Shown here: in pieces, positions 19,888 through 29,129 of the stretch | Layout of the letters: every line of letters begins with the position of its first letter | How positions within the stretch are numbered: the first letter of the stretch is position 1 | NCBI RefSeq assembly: GCF_000445105.1 | Contig: NZ_ATDP01000071.1 | Coordinates: 124,001 to 188,000, forward strand | Source: Sphingobium lactosutens DS20 | GTDB taxonomy: Bacteria > Pseudomonadota > Alphaproteobacteria > Sphingomonadales > Sphingomonadaceae | Direction of reading: 5' to 3' | DNA length: 64,000 bases | Notes under the pieces: model-generated | The model's input: only the letters and a program-made list of their open reading frames with translations | Database searches by the model: none | What the model was told of the DNA's origin: nothing | Translations under genes and position numbers: made by a program

Positions 19888-21015
19888 ATGTCACAGCCAC
19901 ACTCTCCGCTAAGGATCAGACTTTTGCGCTGGTCCGCTCCGATTCTGGCAGCGCCGCTCGCGGGCTGTAACTGGGTCGTGATGAACCCGTCGGGCGATAT
20001 TGCACTGCAACAGCGCGACCTGATCCTGATTTCGACAGCGCTGATGCTGCTGATCGTGCTGCCGGTCATGGCGCTCGTCGTCGTCTTCGCCCTGCGTTAT
20101 CGCGCAACCAACAAGGCGACCGACGTGGACTATGATCCCGACTGGGATCACAGCACCAAGCTGGAGCTGCTGATCTGGTCGGCGCCGCTGCTGATCATCA
20201 TCGCGCTGGGCGCGCTGACCTGGGTGAGCACGCACAAGCTGGACCCCTATCGACCGCTTGACCGGATCGACGCGAAGACCGCGATCGACCCGAAGGTTAA
20301 GCCGATGACGGTGGAGGTCGTCGCGCTCGACTGGAAATGGCTGTTCATCTACCCCGACCTTGGCGTTGCGACCGTCAACGAACTGGTCCTTCCCACCAAC
20401 GTGCCTGTGCGGTTCGACATTACGGCATCCACGGTCATGAACAGCTTCTACGTTCCCGAACTGGCTGGCCAGATCTACGCCATGCCGGGCATGAAGACGC
20501 AGCTGCACGCCGTCGCCAACAAGCCTGTCTCGGGCACGGGTTTTTCCGCCAATTATTCGGGCGCCGGCTTCACCCATATGCGCTTTGGCTACAAGGCGAT
20601 GGACAAGGCAGGCTTCGATGCCTGGGCGGCGCAGGTAAAGGCCAGCAAGGCCGCGCTCGACCGCACCGTCTATCTGGCGCTCGCCAGGCCCAGCGAAAAG
20701 GCGCCGGTCGCCTATTTCGGCGCGACCGACCCCAAGCTGTTCGACGCCGTCGTCAACCTTTGTCCCAAGCCCGGCCAGCGTTGCATGAGCGAGCTGATGC
20801 ACGTCGACATGATGGGCGGCGCGGGCAAGGAATCGGCGCATGATACGCAGGGGCTGCAATATGACGTCCCCAACAGCCATGTGATCGAACAAAGCGACCA
20901 GAATAAGGGGCAGGAAACCGCCCCCGACGCGCCTGGCGCACCCGGTCCGCACCATGAACCGGCGATCGACCATAGCAACCACAGCGGCGCTGACGCGCAC
21001 GCGCAGCATCGGTAA
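19888..21015 (+). CDS. cyoA: Cytochrome o-type ubiquinol oxidase subunit II
   Basis: Subunit II of the proton-pumping heme-copper quinol oxidase. An N-terminal lipoprotein signal (PLAGC lipobox near residue 30) is followed by two membrane helices ([20 protein letters not shown] and a second near residue 100) and a periplasmic cupredoxin-like domain lacking CuA ligands, as expected for a quinol oxidase. The C terminus is extended and His/Pro-rich. First gene of cyoABCD-SURF1-regB-regA; the 181-bp upstream region should hold the promoter, though I cannot point to a convincing one. Confidence 0.95.
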   Translation: MSQPHSPLRIRLLRWSAPILAAPLAGCNWVVMNPSGDIALQQRDLILISTALMLLIVLPVMALVVVFALRYRATNKATDVDYDPDWDHSTKLELLIWSAPLLIIIALGALTWVSTHKLDPYRPLDRIDAKTAIDPKVKPMTVEVVALDWKWLFIYPDLGVATVNELVLPTNVPVRFDITASTVMNSFYVPELAGQIYAMPGMKTQLHAVANKPVSGTGFSANYSGAGFTHMRFGYKAMDKAGFDAWAAQVKASKAALDRTVYLALARPSEKAPVAYFGATDPKLFDAVVNLCPKPGQRCMSELMHVDMMGGAGKESAHDTQGLQYDVPNSHVIEQSDQNKGQETAPDAPGAPGPHHEPAIDHSNHSGADAHAQHR

Positions 21016-21020
21016 GGCCC

Positions 21021-23021
21021 ATGACTGGTACACTCACAACAACCCAGATGATCTTCGGTCGTCTGACCTGGGACAGTTTCCCATGGCATGAGCCGATCGT
21101 CGTCGCGACCTTCTGCGCCGTCGTCCTGGGCGGCGCGGCGGTGGTCGGCGCGCTCACCTATTTCCGCCTGTGGGGCTATCTCTGGAAGGAATGGTTCACC
21201 AGCGTTGATCACAAGAAGATCGGCATCATGTACATGGTGCTGGGCCTCATCATGTTCCTGCGCGGCTTTGCCGACGCCATCATGATGCGCCTGCAACAGG
21301 CATGGGCCTTCAACGGGTCCGAAGGCTATCTGAACGCCCACCATTATGACCAGGTGTTCACCGCGCACGGCGTCATCATGATCTTCTTCGTGGCGATGCC
21401 CTTCATCACGGGCCTGATGAACTATATCGTCCCGCTCCAGATCGGCGCGCGCGACGTCAGCTTCCCCTTCCTCAACAACTTCAGCTTCTGGATGACCACG
21501 GGCGGCGCGGTGCTGGTGATGTGCTCGCTGTTCCTGGGTGAATTCGCGCAAACTGGCTGGCTCGCCTATCCACCGCTGTCGGGCATAGACTACAGCCCGG
21601 CAACCGGGGTCGACTATTATATCTGGGCGCTGCAGGTAGCGGGCGTCGGCACGACATTATCAGGCATCAACCTGATCGCGACCATCGTCAAGATGCGCGC
21701 GCCGGGCATGTCCCTCATGAAAATGCCCGTCTTCACCTGGACGTCGCTGTGCGCGAACGTGCTGATCGTCGCGTCCTTCCCGATCCTGACCGCCACCTTG
21801 GTCCTGCTCTCGCTCGATCGCTATGTCGGCACCAATTTCTTCACGAACGATTTCGGCGGCAACCCGATGATGTACGTGAACCTGATCTGGATCTGGGGAC
21901 ACCCCGAAGTCTATATCCTCATCCTGCCGCTCTTTGGCGTCTTCTCGGAAGTCGTGTCGACCTTCTGCAGCAAGCGCCTGTTCGGCTATACCTCCATGGT
22001 CTACGCCACCTGCACGATCATGGTGCTCTCCTACCTCGTCTGGCTGCACCATTTCTTCACCATGGGATCGGGCGCCAGCGTCAACAGCTTCTTCGGCATC
22101 ACGACGATGATCATCTCGATCCCGACGGGCGCCAAGCTGTTCAACTGGCTCTTCACCATGTATCGCGGCCGCATCCGGTTCGAACTGCCGATGATGTGGA
22201 CGGTCGCCTTCATGCTGACCTTCACGGTCGGCGGCATGACCGGCGTGCTGCTCGCGGTTCCGCCAGCGGACTTCGTGCTCCACAATTCGCTGTTCCTGAT
22301 CGCACACTTCCATAATGTGATCATCGGCGGCGTGCTGTTCGGCCTGTTCGCGGCGATCAACTACTGGTGGCCCAAGGCGTTCGGGTTTCGCCTGAACCAG
22401 TTCTGGGGCAAGGTCAGCTTCTGGTGCTGGAACATCGGTTTCTGGCTGGCCTTCGGTCCGCTCTATGTGCTGGGCCTGATGGGCGTCACCCGCCGCATGC
22501 GCGTGTTCGACGATCCGTCCCTGCAAATCTGGTTCGTCATCGCCGCGATCGGCGCCGCCATCATCGCGGCGGGCATCGGCGCCATGCTCATCCAGTTCGC
22601 CTGGTCGATCTGGAAGCGCAAGGAACTGGCGGTCGAGGGCGATCCCTGGGATGGCCGCACGCTCGAATGGGCGACCAGCTCGCCGCCGCCAGAATATAAT
22701 TTCGCCTTCACGCCGGTCGTCCACGACGCCGACAGCTGGGCGGATATGAAGAAGCACGGCTATCAGCGTCCGCTGTCCGGCTTCAAGGCGATCCACATGC
22801 CCAGCAGCACCGGCACCGGCGTCATCCTGGCCGCCCTGTCGACGCTCTGCGGCTTTGCCCTCATCTGGTATATCTGGTGGCTGGCGGGGCTTGGCTTCAT
22901 CGGCATCGTGGCGGTCGCGATCGCCCATACCTTCAACTACAAGCGCGACTTCTACATTCCCGTAGAGGAAGTGACGCGCACCGAGGAAGAGCGTACGCGC
23001 ATCCTCGCGGCGGGAGTCTGA
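21021..23021 (+). CDS. cyoB: Cytochrome o-type ubiquinol oxidase subunit I
   Basis: Catalytic subunit: reduces oxygen to water with electrons from ubiquinol while pumping protons. 666 residues, about 15 helices. Heme and copper ligands are visible: the low-spin heme His in [23 protein letters not shown] with the CuB His and cross-linked Tyr, LHHFFTMG with two CuB His, and [11 protein letters not shown] with the high-spin and low-spin heme His. Six nt after cyoA. No cyoE (heme O synthase) follows the operon. Confidence 0.97.
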   Translation: MTGTLTTTQMIFGRLTWDSFPWHEPIVVATFCAVVLGGAAVVGALTYFRLWGYLWKEWFTSVDHKKIGIMYMVLGLIMFLRGFADAIMMRLQQAWAFNGSEGYLNAHHYDQVFTAHGVIMIFFVAMPFITGLMNYIVPLQIGARDVSFPFLNNFSFWMTTGGAVLVMCSLFLGEFAQTGWLAYPPLSGIDYSPATGVDYYIWALQVAGVGTTLSGINLIATIVKMRAPGMSLMKMPVFTWTSLCANVLIVASFPILTATLVLLSLDRYVGTNFFTNDFGGNPMMYVNLIWIWGHPEVYILILPLFGVFSEVVSTFCSKRLFGYTSMVYATCTIMVLSYLVWLHHFFTMGSGASVNSFFGITTMIISIPTGAKLFNWLFTMYRGRIRFELPMMWTVAFMLTFTVGGMTGVLLAVPPADFVLHNSLFLIAHFHNVIIGGVLFGLFAAINYWWPKAFGFRLNQFWGKVSFWCWNIGFWLAFGPLYVLGLMGVTRRMRVFDDPSLQIWFVIAAIGAAIIAAGIGAMLIQFAWSIWKRKELAVEGDPWDGRTLEWATSSPPPEYNFAFTPVVHDADSWADMKKHGYQRPLSGFKAIHMPSSTGTGVILAALSTLCGFALIWYIWWLAGLGFIGIVAVAIAHTFNYKRDFYIPVEEVTRTEEERTRILAAGV

Positions 23022-23026
23022 TCCAT

Positions 23027-23656
23027 ATGAGCAGCGCAACTGCAAACGCGCCGGCGGAACCTCGGGCCTATCATCTGCCCGAGGAACCCCACCTCCACGA
23101 AGGCCACAGCACCATGCTGGGCTTCTGGATGTATCTGATGAGCGACTGCCTCATCTTCGCCATCCTCTTCGCCACCTATGCGGTCCTGGGCGGCAGCTAT
23201 GCCGGCGGCCCGGGCCCCAAGGACCTGTTCGATCTCAACCTGATCGCGCTCAACACCGCGATGCTGCTGTTTTCGTCGATCACCTATGGCTTCGCCATGC
23301 TGGCGATGGAAAAGAACCGGATCAGCGCGACGCAGGGCTGGCTGTTCGTTACGTTGTTGTTCGGCGGCGCCTTCCTCTTCATCGAACTCTATGAATTTTC
23401 GCACCTGATCCATGAAGGCGCGGGCCCGACGCGATCGGCCTTCCTGTCGTCCTTCTTCACGCTGGTGGGCACCCACGGGCTGCACGTCACCTTCGGCTCG
23501 ATCTGGCTTGTGACGTTGATGGTGCAGGTCGCGAAGAAGGGCCTCATTCCCGCCAACAAGCGCCGCCTGATGTGCCTGTCCATGTTCTGGCACTTCCTTG
23601 ACGTCATCTGGATCGGCGTCTTCACCTTTGTCTATCTGATGGGAGTCCTGCGGTGA
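23027..23656 (+). CDS. cyoC: Cytochrome o-type ubiquinol oxidase subunit III
   Basis: 209 residues from MSSATANAP, with five helices; motifs include LGFWMYLMSDCLIFAILFAT and a TLVGTHGLHVTFG segment typical of CyoC/COX3. The ATG lies 5 nt after the cyoB stop; longer in-frame upstream starts would overlap cyoB deeply and encode Arg-rich nonsense. The stop overlaps the GTG start of cyoD by 4 nt, indicating translational coupling. Confidence 0.95.
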   Translation: MSSATANAPAEPRAYHLPEEPHLHEGHSTMLGFWMYLMSDCLIFAILFATYAVLGGSYAGGPGPKDLFDLNLIALNTAMLLFSSITYGFAMLAMEKNRISATQGWLFVTLLFGGAFLFIELYEFSHLIHEGAGPTRSAFLSSFFTLVGTHGLHVTFGSIWLVTLMVQVAKKGLIPANKRRLMCLSMFWHFLDVIWIGVFTFVYLMGVLR

Positions 23657-24093
23657 GCGACGCCGTCCACAGCCACAACGCCCACGGCCATGATCATCAT
23701 GACGATCATCATGAAGAAGGCGCGCATGGCAGCTTTCGCAGCTATATGATCGGCTTCGTCCTGTCGGTCATCCTGACGGCCATCCCCTTCTGGCTGGTGA
23801 TGACCGGAACGCTGGCGGATGCGCGCGTGACCGGCTTCATCATTCTGGCCTTCGCCGCGGTTCAGGTGGTCGTGCACATGGTCTACTTCCTGCACATGAA
23901 CAGCCGGGTCGAAGGCGGCTGGTCCTTCATGGCGATGATGCTGACCATCGTCTTGGTCGTCATCGTCCTGTCGGGGTCGATGTGGGTCATGTATCACCTC
24001 AACGCCAATATGATGCCGCATGCCGATATGCAGATGGACATGGGCTCGACGCAGGAAATGCGCCTGTCCAATGAAATGAGCGACATGCCGTGA
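23653..24093 (+). CDS. cyoD: Cytochrome o-type ubiquinol oxidase subunit IV with His/Met-rich ends
   Basis: 146 residues with three helices (SYMIGFVLSVILTAIPFWLV, then two more) as in CyoD, but longer than the ~110 residues of E. coli CyoD. The N terminus is very His-rich (HSHNAHGHDHHDDHHEEGAH) and the C terminus adds a Met-rich tail (NANMMPHADMQMDMGSTQEM). Both could bind metal, perhaps copper for the CuB site; that is inference. Starts at GTG overlapping the cyoC stop, and its own stop overlaps the SURF1 start. Confidence 0.9.
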   Translation: MSDAVHSHNAHGHDHHDDHHEEGAHGSFRSYMIGFVLSVILTAIPFWLVMTGTLADARVTGFIILAFAAVQVVVHMVYFLHMNSRVEGGWSFMAMMLTIVLVVIVLSGSMWVMYHLNANMMPHADMQMDMGSTQEMRLSNEMSDMP

Positions 24094-24815
24094 CATCGCC
24101 TGGAACCGGGGATCGCCGCCGGCGGTCCCCGGCTTTCCTGATCGGCCTGACGCTGATCGCCCTCCTTCTCTTTGCCGGCTTCAGTGCTCTTGGCGCATGG
24201 CAGGTCCAGCGCCTCGGCTGGAAACGCGATCTGATCGCGCAGGTGGACGCGCGGATCCACGCTACCCCGGTGCCTGCGCCTGCAAGTGCCGATGCGGCCG
24301 ACGCATATAAGCGCGTCACCGCCACCGGCACCTTCCTCCATGATCGCAGCACGCTCGTTCAGGCGAGCACGGTTCGCGGTGCCGGCTATTGGGTTCTCAC
24401 GCCCCTGCGGCAACGGAACGGCGCTTTGCTGATGATCAATCGCGGCTTCGTCCCGCCCGAAGCCAAGACCCGCTATGATCGCCCCGAAGGGCAAGTCACG
24501 GTGACTGGCCTGTTGCGCCTCACCGAACCGGGCGGCGGCTTTCTGCGCGCCAACGATCCCGCCGCCGATCGCTGGTATTCGCGCGACATCGCCGCGATCG
24601 CCGCGGCCCGGCGTCTGGCGCCGGCCATCACCAGCTATTTCATCGACGCGCAGGCCGGCCCCTCGCCCGACCGGCTGCCCGTTGCCGGGCTGACCGTAAT
24701 CCGCTTCCCCAATAATCACCTGCAATATGCCATCACCTGGTTCGCGCTGGCGATCATGACAGTGGCTGCCTACATCATCGTCATGCGGCACACGGCACCA
24801 GACAAGCGGCCATGA
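24090..24815 (+). CDS. SURF1-family oxidase assembly protein
   Basis: 241 residues, N- and C-terminal membrane helices flanking a periplasmic domain, as in SURF1/Shy1: FSALGAWQVQRLGWKRDLI, WVLTPLRQ, and LPVAGLTVIRFPNNHLQYAI near the end. SURF1 assists insertion of the high-spin heme a into heme-copper oxidases. Its place inside the cyo operon parallels Surf1q-type proteins dedicated to ba3 quinol oxidases, suggesting this oxidase may carry heme A. GTG start overlaps the cyoD stop; its stop overlaps the kinase start by 4 nt. Confidence 0.9.
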   Translation: MTSPGTGDRRRRSPAFLIGLTLIALLLFAGFSALGAWQVQRLGWKRDLIAQVDARIHATPVPAPASADAADAYKRVTATGTFLHDRSTLVQASTVRGAGYWVLTPLRQRNGALLMINRGFVPPEAKTRYDRPEGQVTVTGLLRLTEPGGGFLRANDPAADRWYSRDIAAIAAARRLAPAITSYFIDAQAGPSPDRLPVAGLTVIRFPNNHLQYAITWFALAIMTVAAYIIVMRHTAPDKRP

Positions 24816-26137
24816 CCAGTCCCGCGCCGACCCGCGCGCGCTGGCTCCCCAGCCGCTGGCCGGCCGATGCCGCCGGGCGCAAGAATATGGTGCTGCTGGT
24901 CCAGTTGCGCTGGATCGCCATTGCGGGGCAAGTCGCCACCATCCTGCTTGTTCATTTCGGCATGGGCATCCGCCTGCCGATCCTGCCCATGCTGGTCGTA
25001 CCCTGCATCGCGGCGGCGATGAATGTCGGCAGCATATTGGTCGTGCGCGGGCGCACCGATATCAGCCATGCCGAACTGTTCCTCGCCCTTCTCTTCGACG
25101 TCGTCGCGCTGACGACGCAGCTTTATTTGAGCGGCGGGGCGACCAACCCCTTCATCTCGCTTTATCTGGTGCAGGTGGCGCTGGGCGCGATGCTGCTGCA
25201 TCACTGGAGCGCCTGGGGCATTGTCGGCGTGTCGGCCCTTTGCGCGGCCGGACTGACCTTCGTCTACCGGCCGCTCGATCTCACCGAAACGCTCGAAGGC
25301 CATTTGTTCGACCTGCATATCATTGGCACCTGGGTCTGTTTCGTGATGATCGCGGTGCTGCTGGTCCTGTTCATGACCCGCATCAACCGCAATCTCCAGG
25401 ACCGCGAAACCTATATGGCCAAGATGCGGCAACATGCAGCGGAGGAAGAACATATTGTGCGCATGGGGCTGCTCGCATCCGGCGCTGCGCATGAACTGGG
25501 CACGCCGCTGGCGCAACTCGCCGTCGTGCTGGGCGACTGGCGACATATGCCCGAAGTCAACCGTCACCCAGTCCTGATGGAAGAAGTCGGCGAAATGCAG
25601 GCCGCCGTTCAGCGTTGCAAGGCGATCCTGAGCGGCATCCTGCTGTCGGCAGGCGAAGCGCGCGGCGAAGCGCCCATGGTAACGGATGTTCGCGCCTTCA
25701 TCGACGCCATCGCCCAGCAATGGCGCGCCGCCAATCCGGACCTGCCCCTGCGCTGCGACTTCGGCCCGCATGACTATCCCCATATCATCGCCGATCCGGT
25801 CATCCGCCAGGCCGTCACCAATCTTCTGGACAATGCGCGGGAGGCTGGGGCGACCTACATCAACCTGATGGTCAGCCGGGACCGGGAATGGCTCCACATC
25901 GCGGTGCGCGACAATGGTCGGGGATTCAGCCCCGACATGCTGGCCGATTTCGGCAAGCCCTATCGATCGAGCAAGGACCGGCAGGGCAGCGGCCTAGGCC
26001 TGTTCCTGGTCGTGAATGTCGTGCGCAAACTGGGCGGCCGTGTGGACGCCAGCAACGGCGCGGACGGCGGCGCGATGATCCAGATGCGCCTGCCGCTGGC
26101 GACCGTCGCGCTTGAGGAGGATGGCGATGTCGACTGA
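24812..26137 (+). CDS. regB: RegB/PrrB-type redox sensor histidine kinase
   Basis: 441 residues: about six membrane helices, then dimerisation and ATPase domains. Three RegB hallmarks are visible: the ubiquinone-linked loop GGATNPF near residues 108-114, the phosphoacceptor box AHELGTPLAQL with His near 227, and a Cys (QRCKAIL) about 42 residues later, near the position of the redox-active Cys265 of RegB. The ATPase domain has DNAREAG and GSGLGLFLVVN. Known members sense quinone-pool redox state and control oxidases, photosynthesis and nitrogen or carbon fixation. Co-transcription with cyo suggests feedback on the oxidase. RegB orthology is strong; specific targets are inferred. Confidence 0.93.
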   Translation: MTSPAPTRARWLPSRWPADAAGRKNMVLLVQLRWIAIAGQVATILLVHFGMGIRLPILPMLVVPCIAAAMNVGSILVVRGRTDISHAELFLALLFDVVALTTQLYLSGGATNPFISLYLVQVALGAMLLHHWSAWGIVGVSALCAAGLTFVYRPLDLTETLEGHLFDLHIIGTWVCFVMIAVLLVLFMTRINRNLQDRETYMAKMRQHAAEEEHIVRMGLLASGAAHELGTPLAQLAVVLGDWRHMPEVNRHPVLMEEVGEMQAAVQRCKAILSGILLSAGEARGEAPMVTDVRAFIDAIAQQWRAANPDLPLRCDFGPHDYPHIIADPVIRQAVTNLLDNAREAGATYINLMVSRDREWLHIAVRDNGRGFSPDMLADFGKPYRSSKDRQGSGLGLFLVVNVVRKLGGRVDASNGADGGAMIQMRLPLATVALEEDGDVD

Positions 26138-26660
26138 CAAGCAATTGCTGATCGTGGAGGATGACGAGGGATTTGCGCGCACCCTGAAACGCTCCTTCGA
26201 GCGGCGGGGCTATGACGTGCTGTCCGCCGATAGCCTGGAAACGGTGACGGCCTTGCTGGCGTCACGCCGCCCCAGCTTCGCGGTCGTCGACCTGAAACTC
26301 GGCGCGCAGTCGGGCCTCGCCTGTGTTCAGGCCCTGCACGAGCATGATCCTTCCATGGTGATCGTGGTGCTGACTGGCTTTGCCAGCATCGCGACGGCAG
26401 TTGAGGCGATCAAGTTGGGCGCGACCAACTATCTCGCCAAACCATCCAATACCGACGACATCGAAGCCGCTTTCGCGCGTTCCGGCGGCAATCCCGATGC
26501 GCCGCTCGCGCCCCGGCCCACCAGCATCAAGACGCTGGAATGGGAGCATATCCATGAGGTGCTGAAGGACAGCGACTTCAACATATCGGAGGCAGCCCGG
26601 CGCCTGGGGATGCATCGCCGCACGCTCGCGCGCAAACTTGCCAAGCGGCAGGTCGGCTAG
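26127..26660 (+). CDS. regA: RegA/PrrA-type response regulator
   Basis: 177 residues: receiver domain with acidic pocket (VEDDEG near 10-15), phosphoacceptor Asp55 in VVDLKLG, LTGFAS and YLAKPS; then a Fis-type helix-turn-helix (NISEAARRLGMHRRTLARKL) characteristic of RegA/PrrA/ActR. GAGGAGG ends 6 nt before the ATG at 26127, which decides the start; an in-frame ATG at 26121 directly abuts it. Overlaps the kinase gene by 11 nt, so the pair is translationally coupled. Confidence 0.94.
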   Translation: MSTDKQLLIVEDDEGFARTLKRSFERRGYDVLSADSLETVTALLASRRPSFAVVDLKLGAQSGLACVQALHEHDPSMVIVVLTGFASIATAVEAIKLGATNYLAKPSNTDDIEAAFARSGGNPDAPLAPRPTSIKTLEWEHIHEVLKDSDFNISEAARRLGMHRRTLARKLAKRQVG

Positions 26661-26728
26661 GCCACGCCGGATCATTGTTCCGCCGCCGACGTTATGCCTG
26701 CATGCCCAAGGGCACGAAGGGGGACAGC

Positions 26729-27748
26729 ATGGCCGACATGTTCAAGACATGGCGCAAGGCGACGCGACTGGCGCAACGCCGACGCCCGCTGTCTGCCGCG
26801 TTCGCGTTGCAGGATTTGTTCAAACCCGGCCCGTCTCCCACCATCCGCAAACGAACCAGGCCCCAGTCCCGGCCCCGGCCCACACGGCCGCCTCCGGGCA
26901 GCTTCATCGCTGGAAACCATAAGAGCCGATCTGGCGTCATCGCCTATCGCCTCTATACCCCCGTTGGTTCACCGCGACGGCGCATGCCCCTAGTCGTCAT
27001 GCTGCATGGCTGCACCCAGACTGCGGAGGATTTCGCGGCAGGCACGCGCATGAACCGGCTGGCCGACGAACTTGGCTTTCTGGTCCTCTATCCCGAACAG
27101 TCGCAAAAGGCTAATTTTGCGCGCTGCTGGAACTGGCACGCGCCCGAAAATCAGCGAGCTGGCGCTGGCGAAGCCGGCATGATCGCGTCGCTGACCCGTC
27201 ATGTCATCGACCTGTGCAACGCCAACCCCGCCCGGGTCTATATCGCGGGCATTTCGGCAGGGGGCGCGGCCGCCGCCATCATCGGCGCTGCCTATCCCCG
27301 TCTTTATGTCGCGGTCGGCGTCCATTCCGGCGTTGCAGTCGGTGATATCCAGACACTGCAATCGGCCCTGACGGCCATGCGCGGCAAGCGGACGGCACAG
27401 CCTGCGGGAAAATTGCCCCGGCAACTGCCGACCATCGTCTTTCATGGCGATCAGGACAAGGTGGTGCATCCCTCCAATGCCGGCGGGTTCCTACATAATC
27501 TGGAGCGCGCGGGCATGGGGCCGCTGACTTTGCGGACGGTGACGGGCACATCGGACGGCGGCCGCGCCTTCACGCGCCGCATCTACCAGGAACGAAGCGG
27601 AAAGCCTTTGCTGGAGGAATGGACGATTCACGGCAGCGGTCATAGCTGGTCGGGCGGCAGCCCATTGGGGTCGCATACCGACCCCGCCGGGCCGGATGCC
27701 TCCCGCGAAATGCTGCGTTTCTTCCTCGCCCGCAGGCGGGGTGGTTGA
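26729..27748 (+). CDS. PHB-depolymerase / feruloyl-esterase family hydrolase
   Basis: 339 residues, alpha/beta hydrolase of the esterase PHB depolymerase (LpqC-like) family. Oxyanion loop VVMLHGCTQTAEDFA, nucleophile elbow AGISAGG (Ser near 176), catalytic Asp in FHGDQDKVVHPSN, and His in HGSGHSWSGG. An N-terminal ~60-residue basic, proline-rich stretch has no signal peptide, suggesting an intracellular enzyme or unusual export. Start at 26729 follows AAGGGGG. Substrate could be polyhydroxyalkanoate or an aryl ester. Convergent with the SDR at 27753. Confidence 0.82.
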   Translation: MADMFKTWRKATRLAQRRRPLSAAFALQDLFKPGPSPTIRKRTRPQSRPRPTRPPPGSFIAGNHKSRSGVIAYRLYTPVGSPRRRMPLVVMLHGCTQTAEDFAAGTRMNRLADELGFLVLYPEQSQKANFARCWNWHAPENQRAGAGEAGMIASLTRHVIDLCNANPARVYIAGISAGGAAAAIIGAAYPRLYVAVGVHSGVAVGDIQTLQSALTAMRGKRTAQPAGKLPRQLPTIVFHGDQDKVVHPSNAGGFLHNLERAGMGPLTLRTVTGTSDGGRAFTRRIYQERSGKPLLEEWTIHGSGHSWSGGSPLGSHTDPAGPDASREMLRFFLARRRGG

Positions 27749-27752
27749 CGGA

Positions 27753-28532
27753 TCAGACGCCCGTCATGCCCGCCGTGCTTGCGCCGTCTATCACATAGTC
27801 CGCGCCGCTGATGAATGCGGCTTCATCCGACGACAGATAGGCAACCAGCCCGGCGACCTCTTCCAGCCGCGCCATGCGGCCCATCGGCGACATGCCGTTA
27901 TAGGCCGCCCGCGCCGCATCGGGATCGGGGCAATTGGCGATGATGCCCGCAATCATGTCGGTTTCGACGACGCCAGGCAGGATGGCGTTGCACCGGATGT
28001 TGAGCTTTTGCTGCCCACAATGGATCGCCACGGACTTGACCATCGCCACGACCGCCGCCTTCGTCACCGAATAGCTGATATAGTTGCTGAGCGCCCGATG
28101 CGCATTCATCGAGCTGTTGACGATGATGGACCCGCCCGGCCCGCCCGGATTGCCCTTCATCAGCGCGATCGCCGACTGGATGGTCAGCAATACGCCCGTC
28201 TGGTTGATCGCGACGATCTCGTTCCAGGCGTCAAGCGTCACCGCTTCGATATGGGCATCGCCCCTCTCGGTGCCCGCATTGGCGAAGGCGATGTCCAGCC
28301 GGCCGAAATCGCGACCGATCCGGTCCTTGACCACCGCCCAGTCATCGGGGCTTTGCACGGCCGCCTGAACGAAGGTCGCGCCGGTTTCGTCGCACAGGCT
28401 TTGCGCCTTTTGGGCGTTCGACCCGGTGAAGATGACGCGCGCGCCATCCGCGACCAGCCGCTGCACGCAGGCGCGCCCGATGCCCGACGTGCCGCCGGTG
28501 ACGAGCGCGACCTTGCCGTTCAGATTGGCCAT
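27753..28532 (-). CDS. SDR-family oxidoreductase
   Basis: 259 residues, classical short-chain dehydrogenase: cofactor motif TGGTSGIG at 12-19, NAG motif (FANAGTE), catalytic Ser near 140, Tyr154 and Lys158 (YSVTK). Likely NAD(P)-dependent oxidation or reduction of a hydroxyl/keto group. It follows the SnoaL-like gene at 28549 by 16 bp on the same strand, so both probably share the promoter at about 29 kb. I treat this as the left end of the catabolic island. Confidence 0.88.
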   Translation of the reverse strand: MANLNGKVALVTGGTSGIGRACVQRLVADGARVIFTGSNAQKAQSLCDETGATFVQAAVQSPDDWAVVKDRIGRDFGRLDIAFANAGTERGDAHIEAVTLDAWNEIVAINQTGVLLTIQSAIALMKGNPGGPGGSIIVNSSMNAHRALSNYISYSVTKAAVVAMVKSVAIHCGQQKLNIRCNAILPGVVETDMIAGIIANCPDPDAARAAYNGMSPMGRMARLEEVAGLVAYLSSDEAAFISGADYVIDGASTAGMTGV

Positions 28533-28548
28533 GGCTCCACCCCCTTCC

Positions 28549-28971
28549 TTATGCCGCGATCAGGCCGGTCGCGCGCGCGATGGCGGCGGTGTCGAAATAA
28601 TAAGGCGTAATGCCGCTGAACTGGTCGCCGCGCAGATGAAATACCTCCGTCAGCGGCATCCGCAGCCGCTCGCCATTATGGCGCGAGGTGGCTGTCACGA
28701 CCACCATGGCAACGGCATGATCCTCGCCAACGCAAATGTCGCCGGTTTCCAGATCCGGATCGTCCCAGAAGGAAAACACCTTGGTAAACAGGGCCTGAAG
28801 CGCGCCCTTGCCTTCGTACACGCCGGCAAAGGGCAGGCTGTCCGCCTCCAGAATACGGAAATCATCCGTCAGCATGGCTTCGACCGCGTCCCATTCGCCC
28901 GCTGCGCTCAACTGATAGATGCGCTCGACCATGGCCTTGACCTCATTGTATCGATCCATGTCCATGGCCAT
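28549..28971 (-). CDS. SnoaL-like / NTF2-fold protein
   Basis: 140 residues with the NTF2-like cone fold pattern: helical N terminus (VKAMVERIYQLSAAGEWDAV), LTDDFRILEA, then alternating strands (AVAMVVVTATSRHNGERLRM). Relatives include ketosteroid isomerase, SnoaL cyclases and small dehydratases; the catalytic role here is unknown. AGGAGG lies 3 nt before the first ATG and 9 nt before an in-frame ATG at 28965. Divergent from the SDR at 29130; a lux-box-like repeat lies 56 nt upstream. Confidence 0.75.
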   Translation of the reverse strand: MAMDMDRYNEVKAMVERIYQLSAAGEWDAVEAMLTDDFRILEADSLPFAGVYEGKGALQALFTKVFSFWDDPDLETGDICVGEDHAVAMVVVTATSRHNGERLRMPLTEVFHLRGDQFSGITPYYFDTAAIARATGLIAA

Positions 28972-29027
28972 CCGCCTCCTTCATTATTCTGGTTTGCCCG
29001 TCATGCGCGCTGGCGCGATCAGCGTCA

Positions 29028-29047
29028 CCCTGCGAAAAAACGCAGGT
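29028..29047. promoter_or_regulatory. Lux-box-like inverted repeat (site n)
   Basis: Sequence CCCTGCGAAAAAACGCAGGT, a perfect CCTGCG/CGCAGG inverted repeat with 6-nt centre; 12 of 18 defined positions fit ACCTRTGACNNGTCAYAGGT. Lies in the divergent SnoaL-like/SDR region, 56 nt from the start at 28971 and 82 nt from that at 29130. Confidence 0.45.
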
Positions 29048-29129
29048 GTTCTTCTTCCCGCGCGCGCGGACAAGAGCAATGGGAAATCATCGTCGGCCTC
29101 GCGGGGCCGCGCAGAGAGGATGGCGCGCC

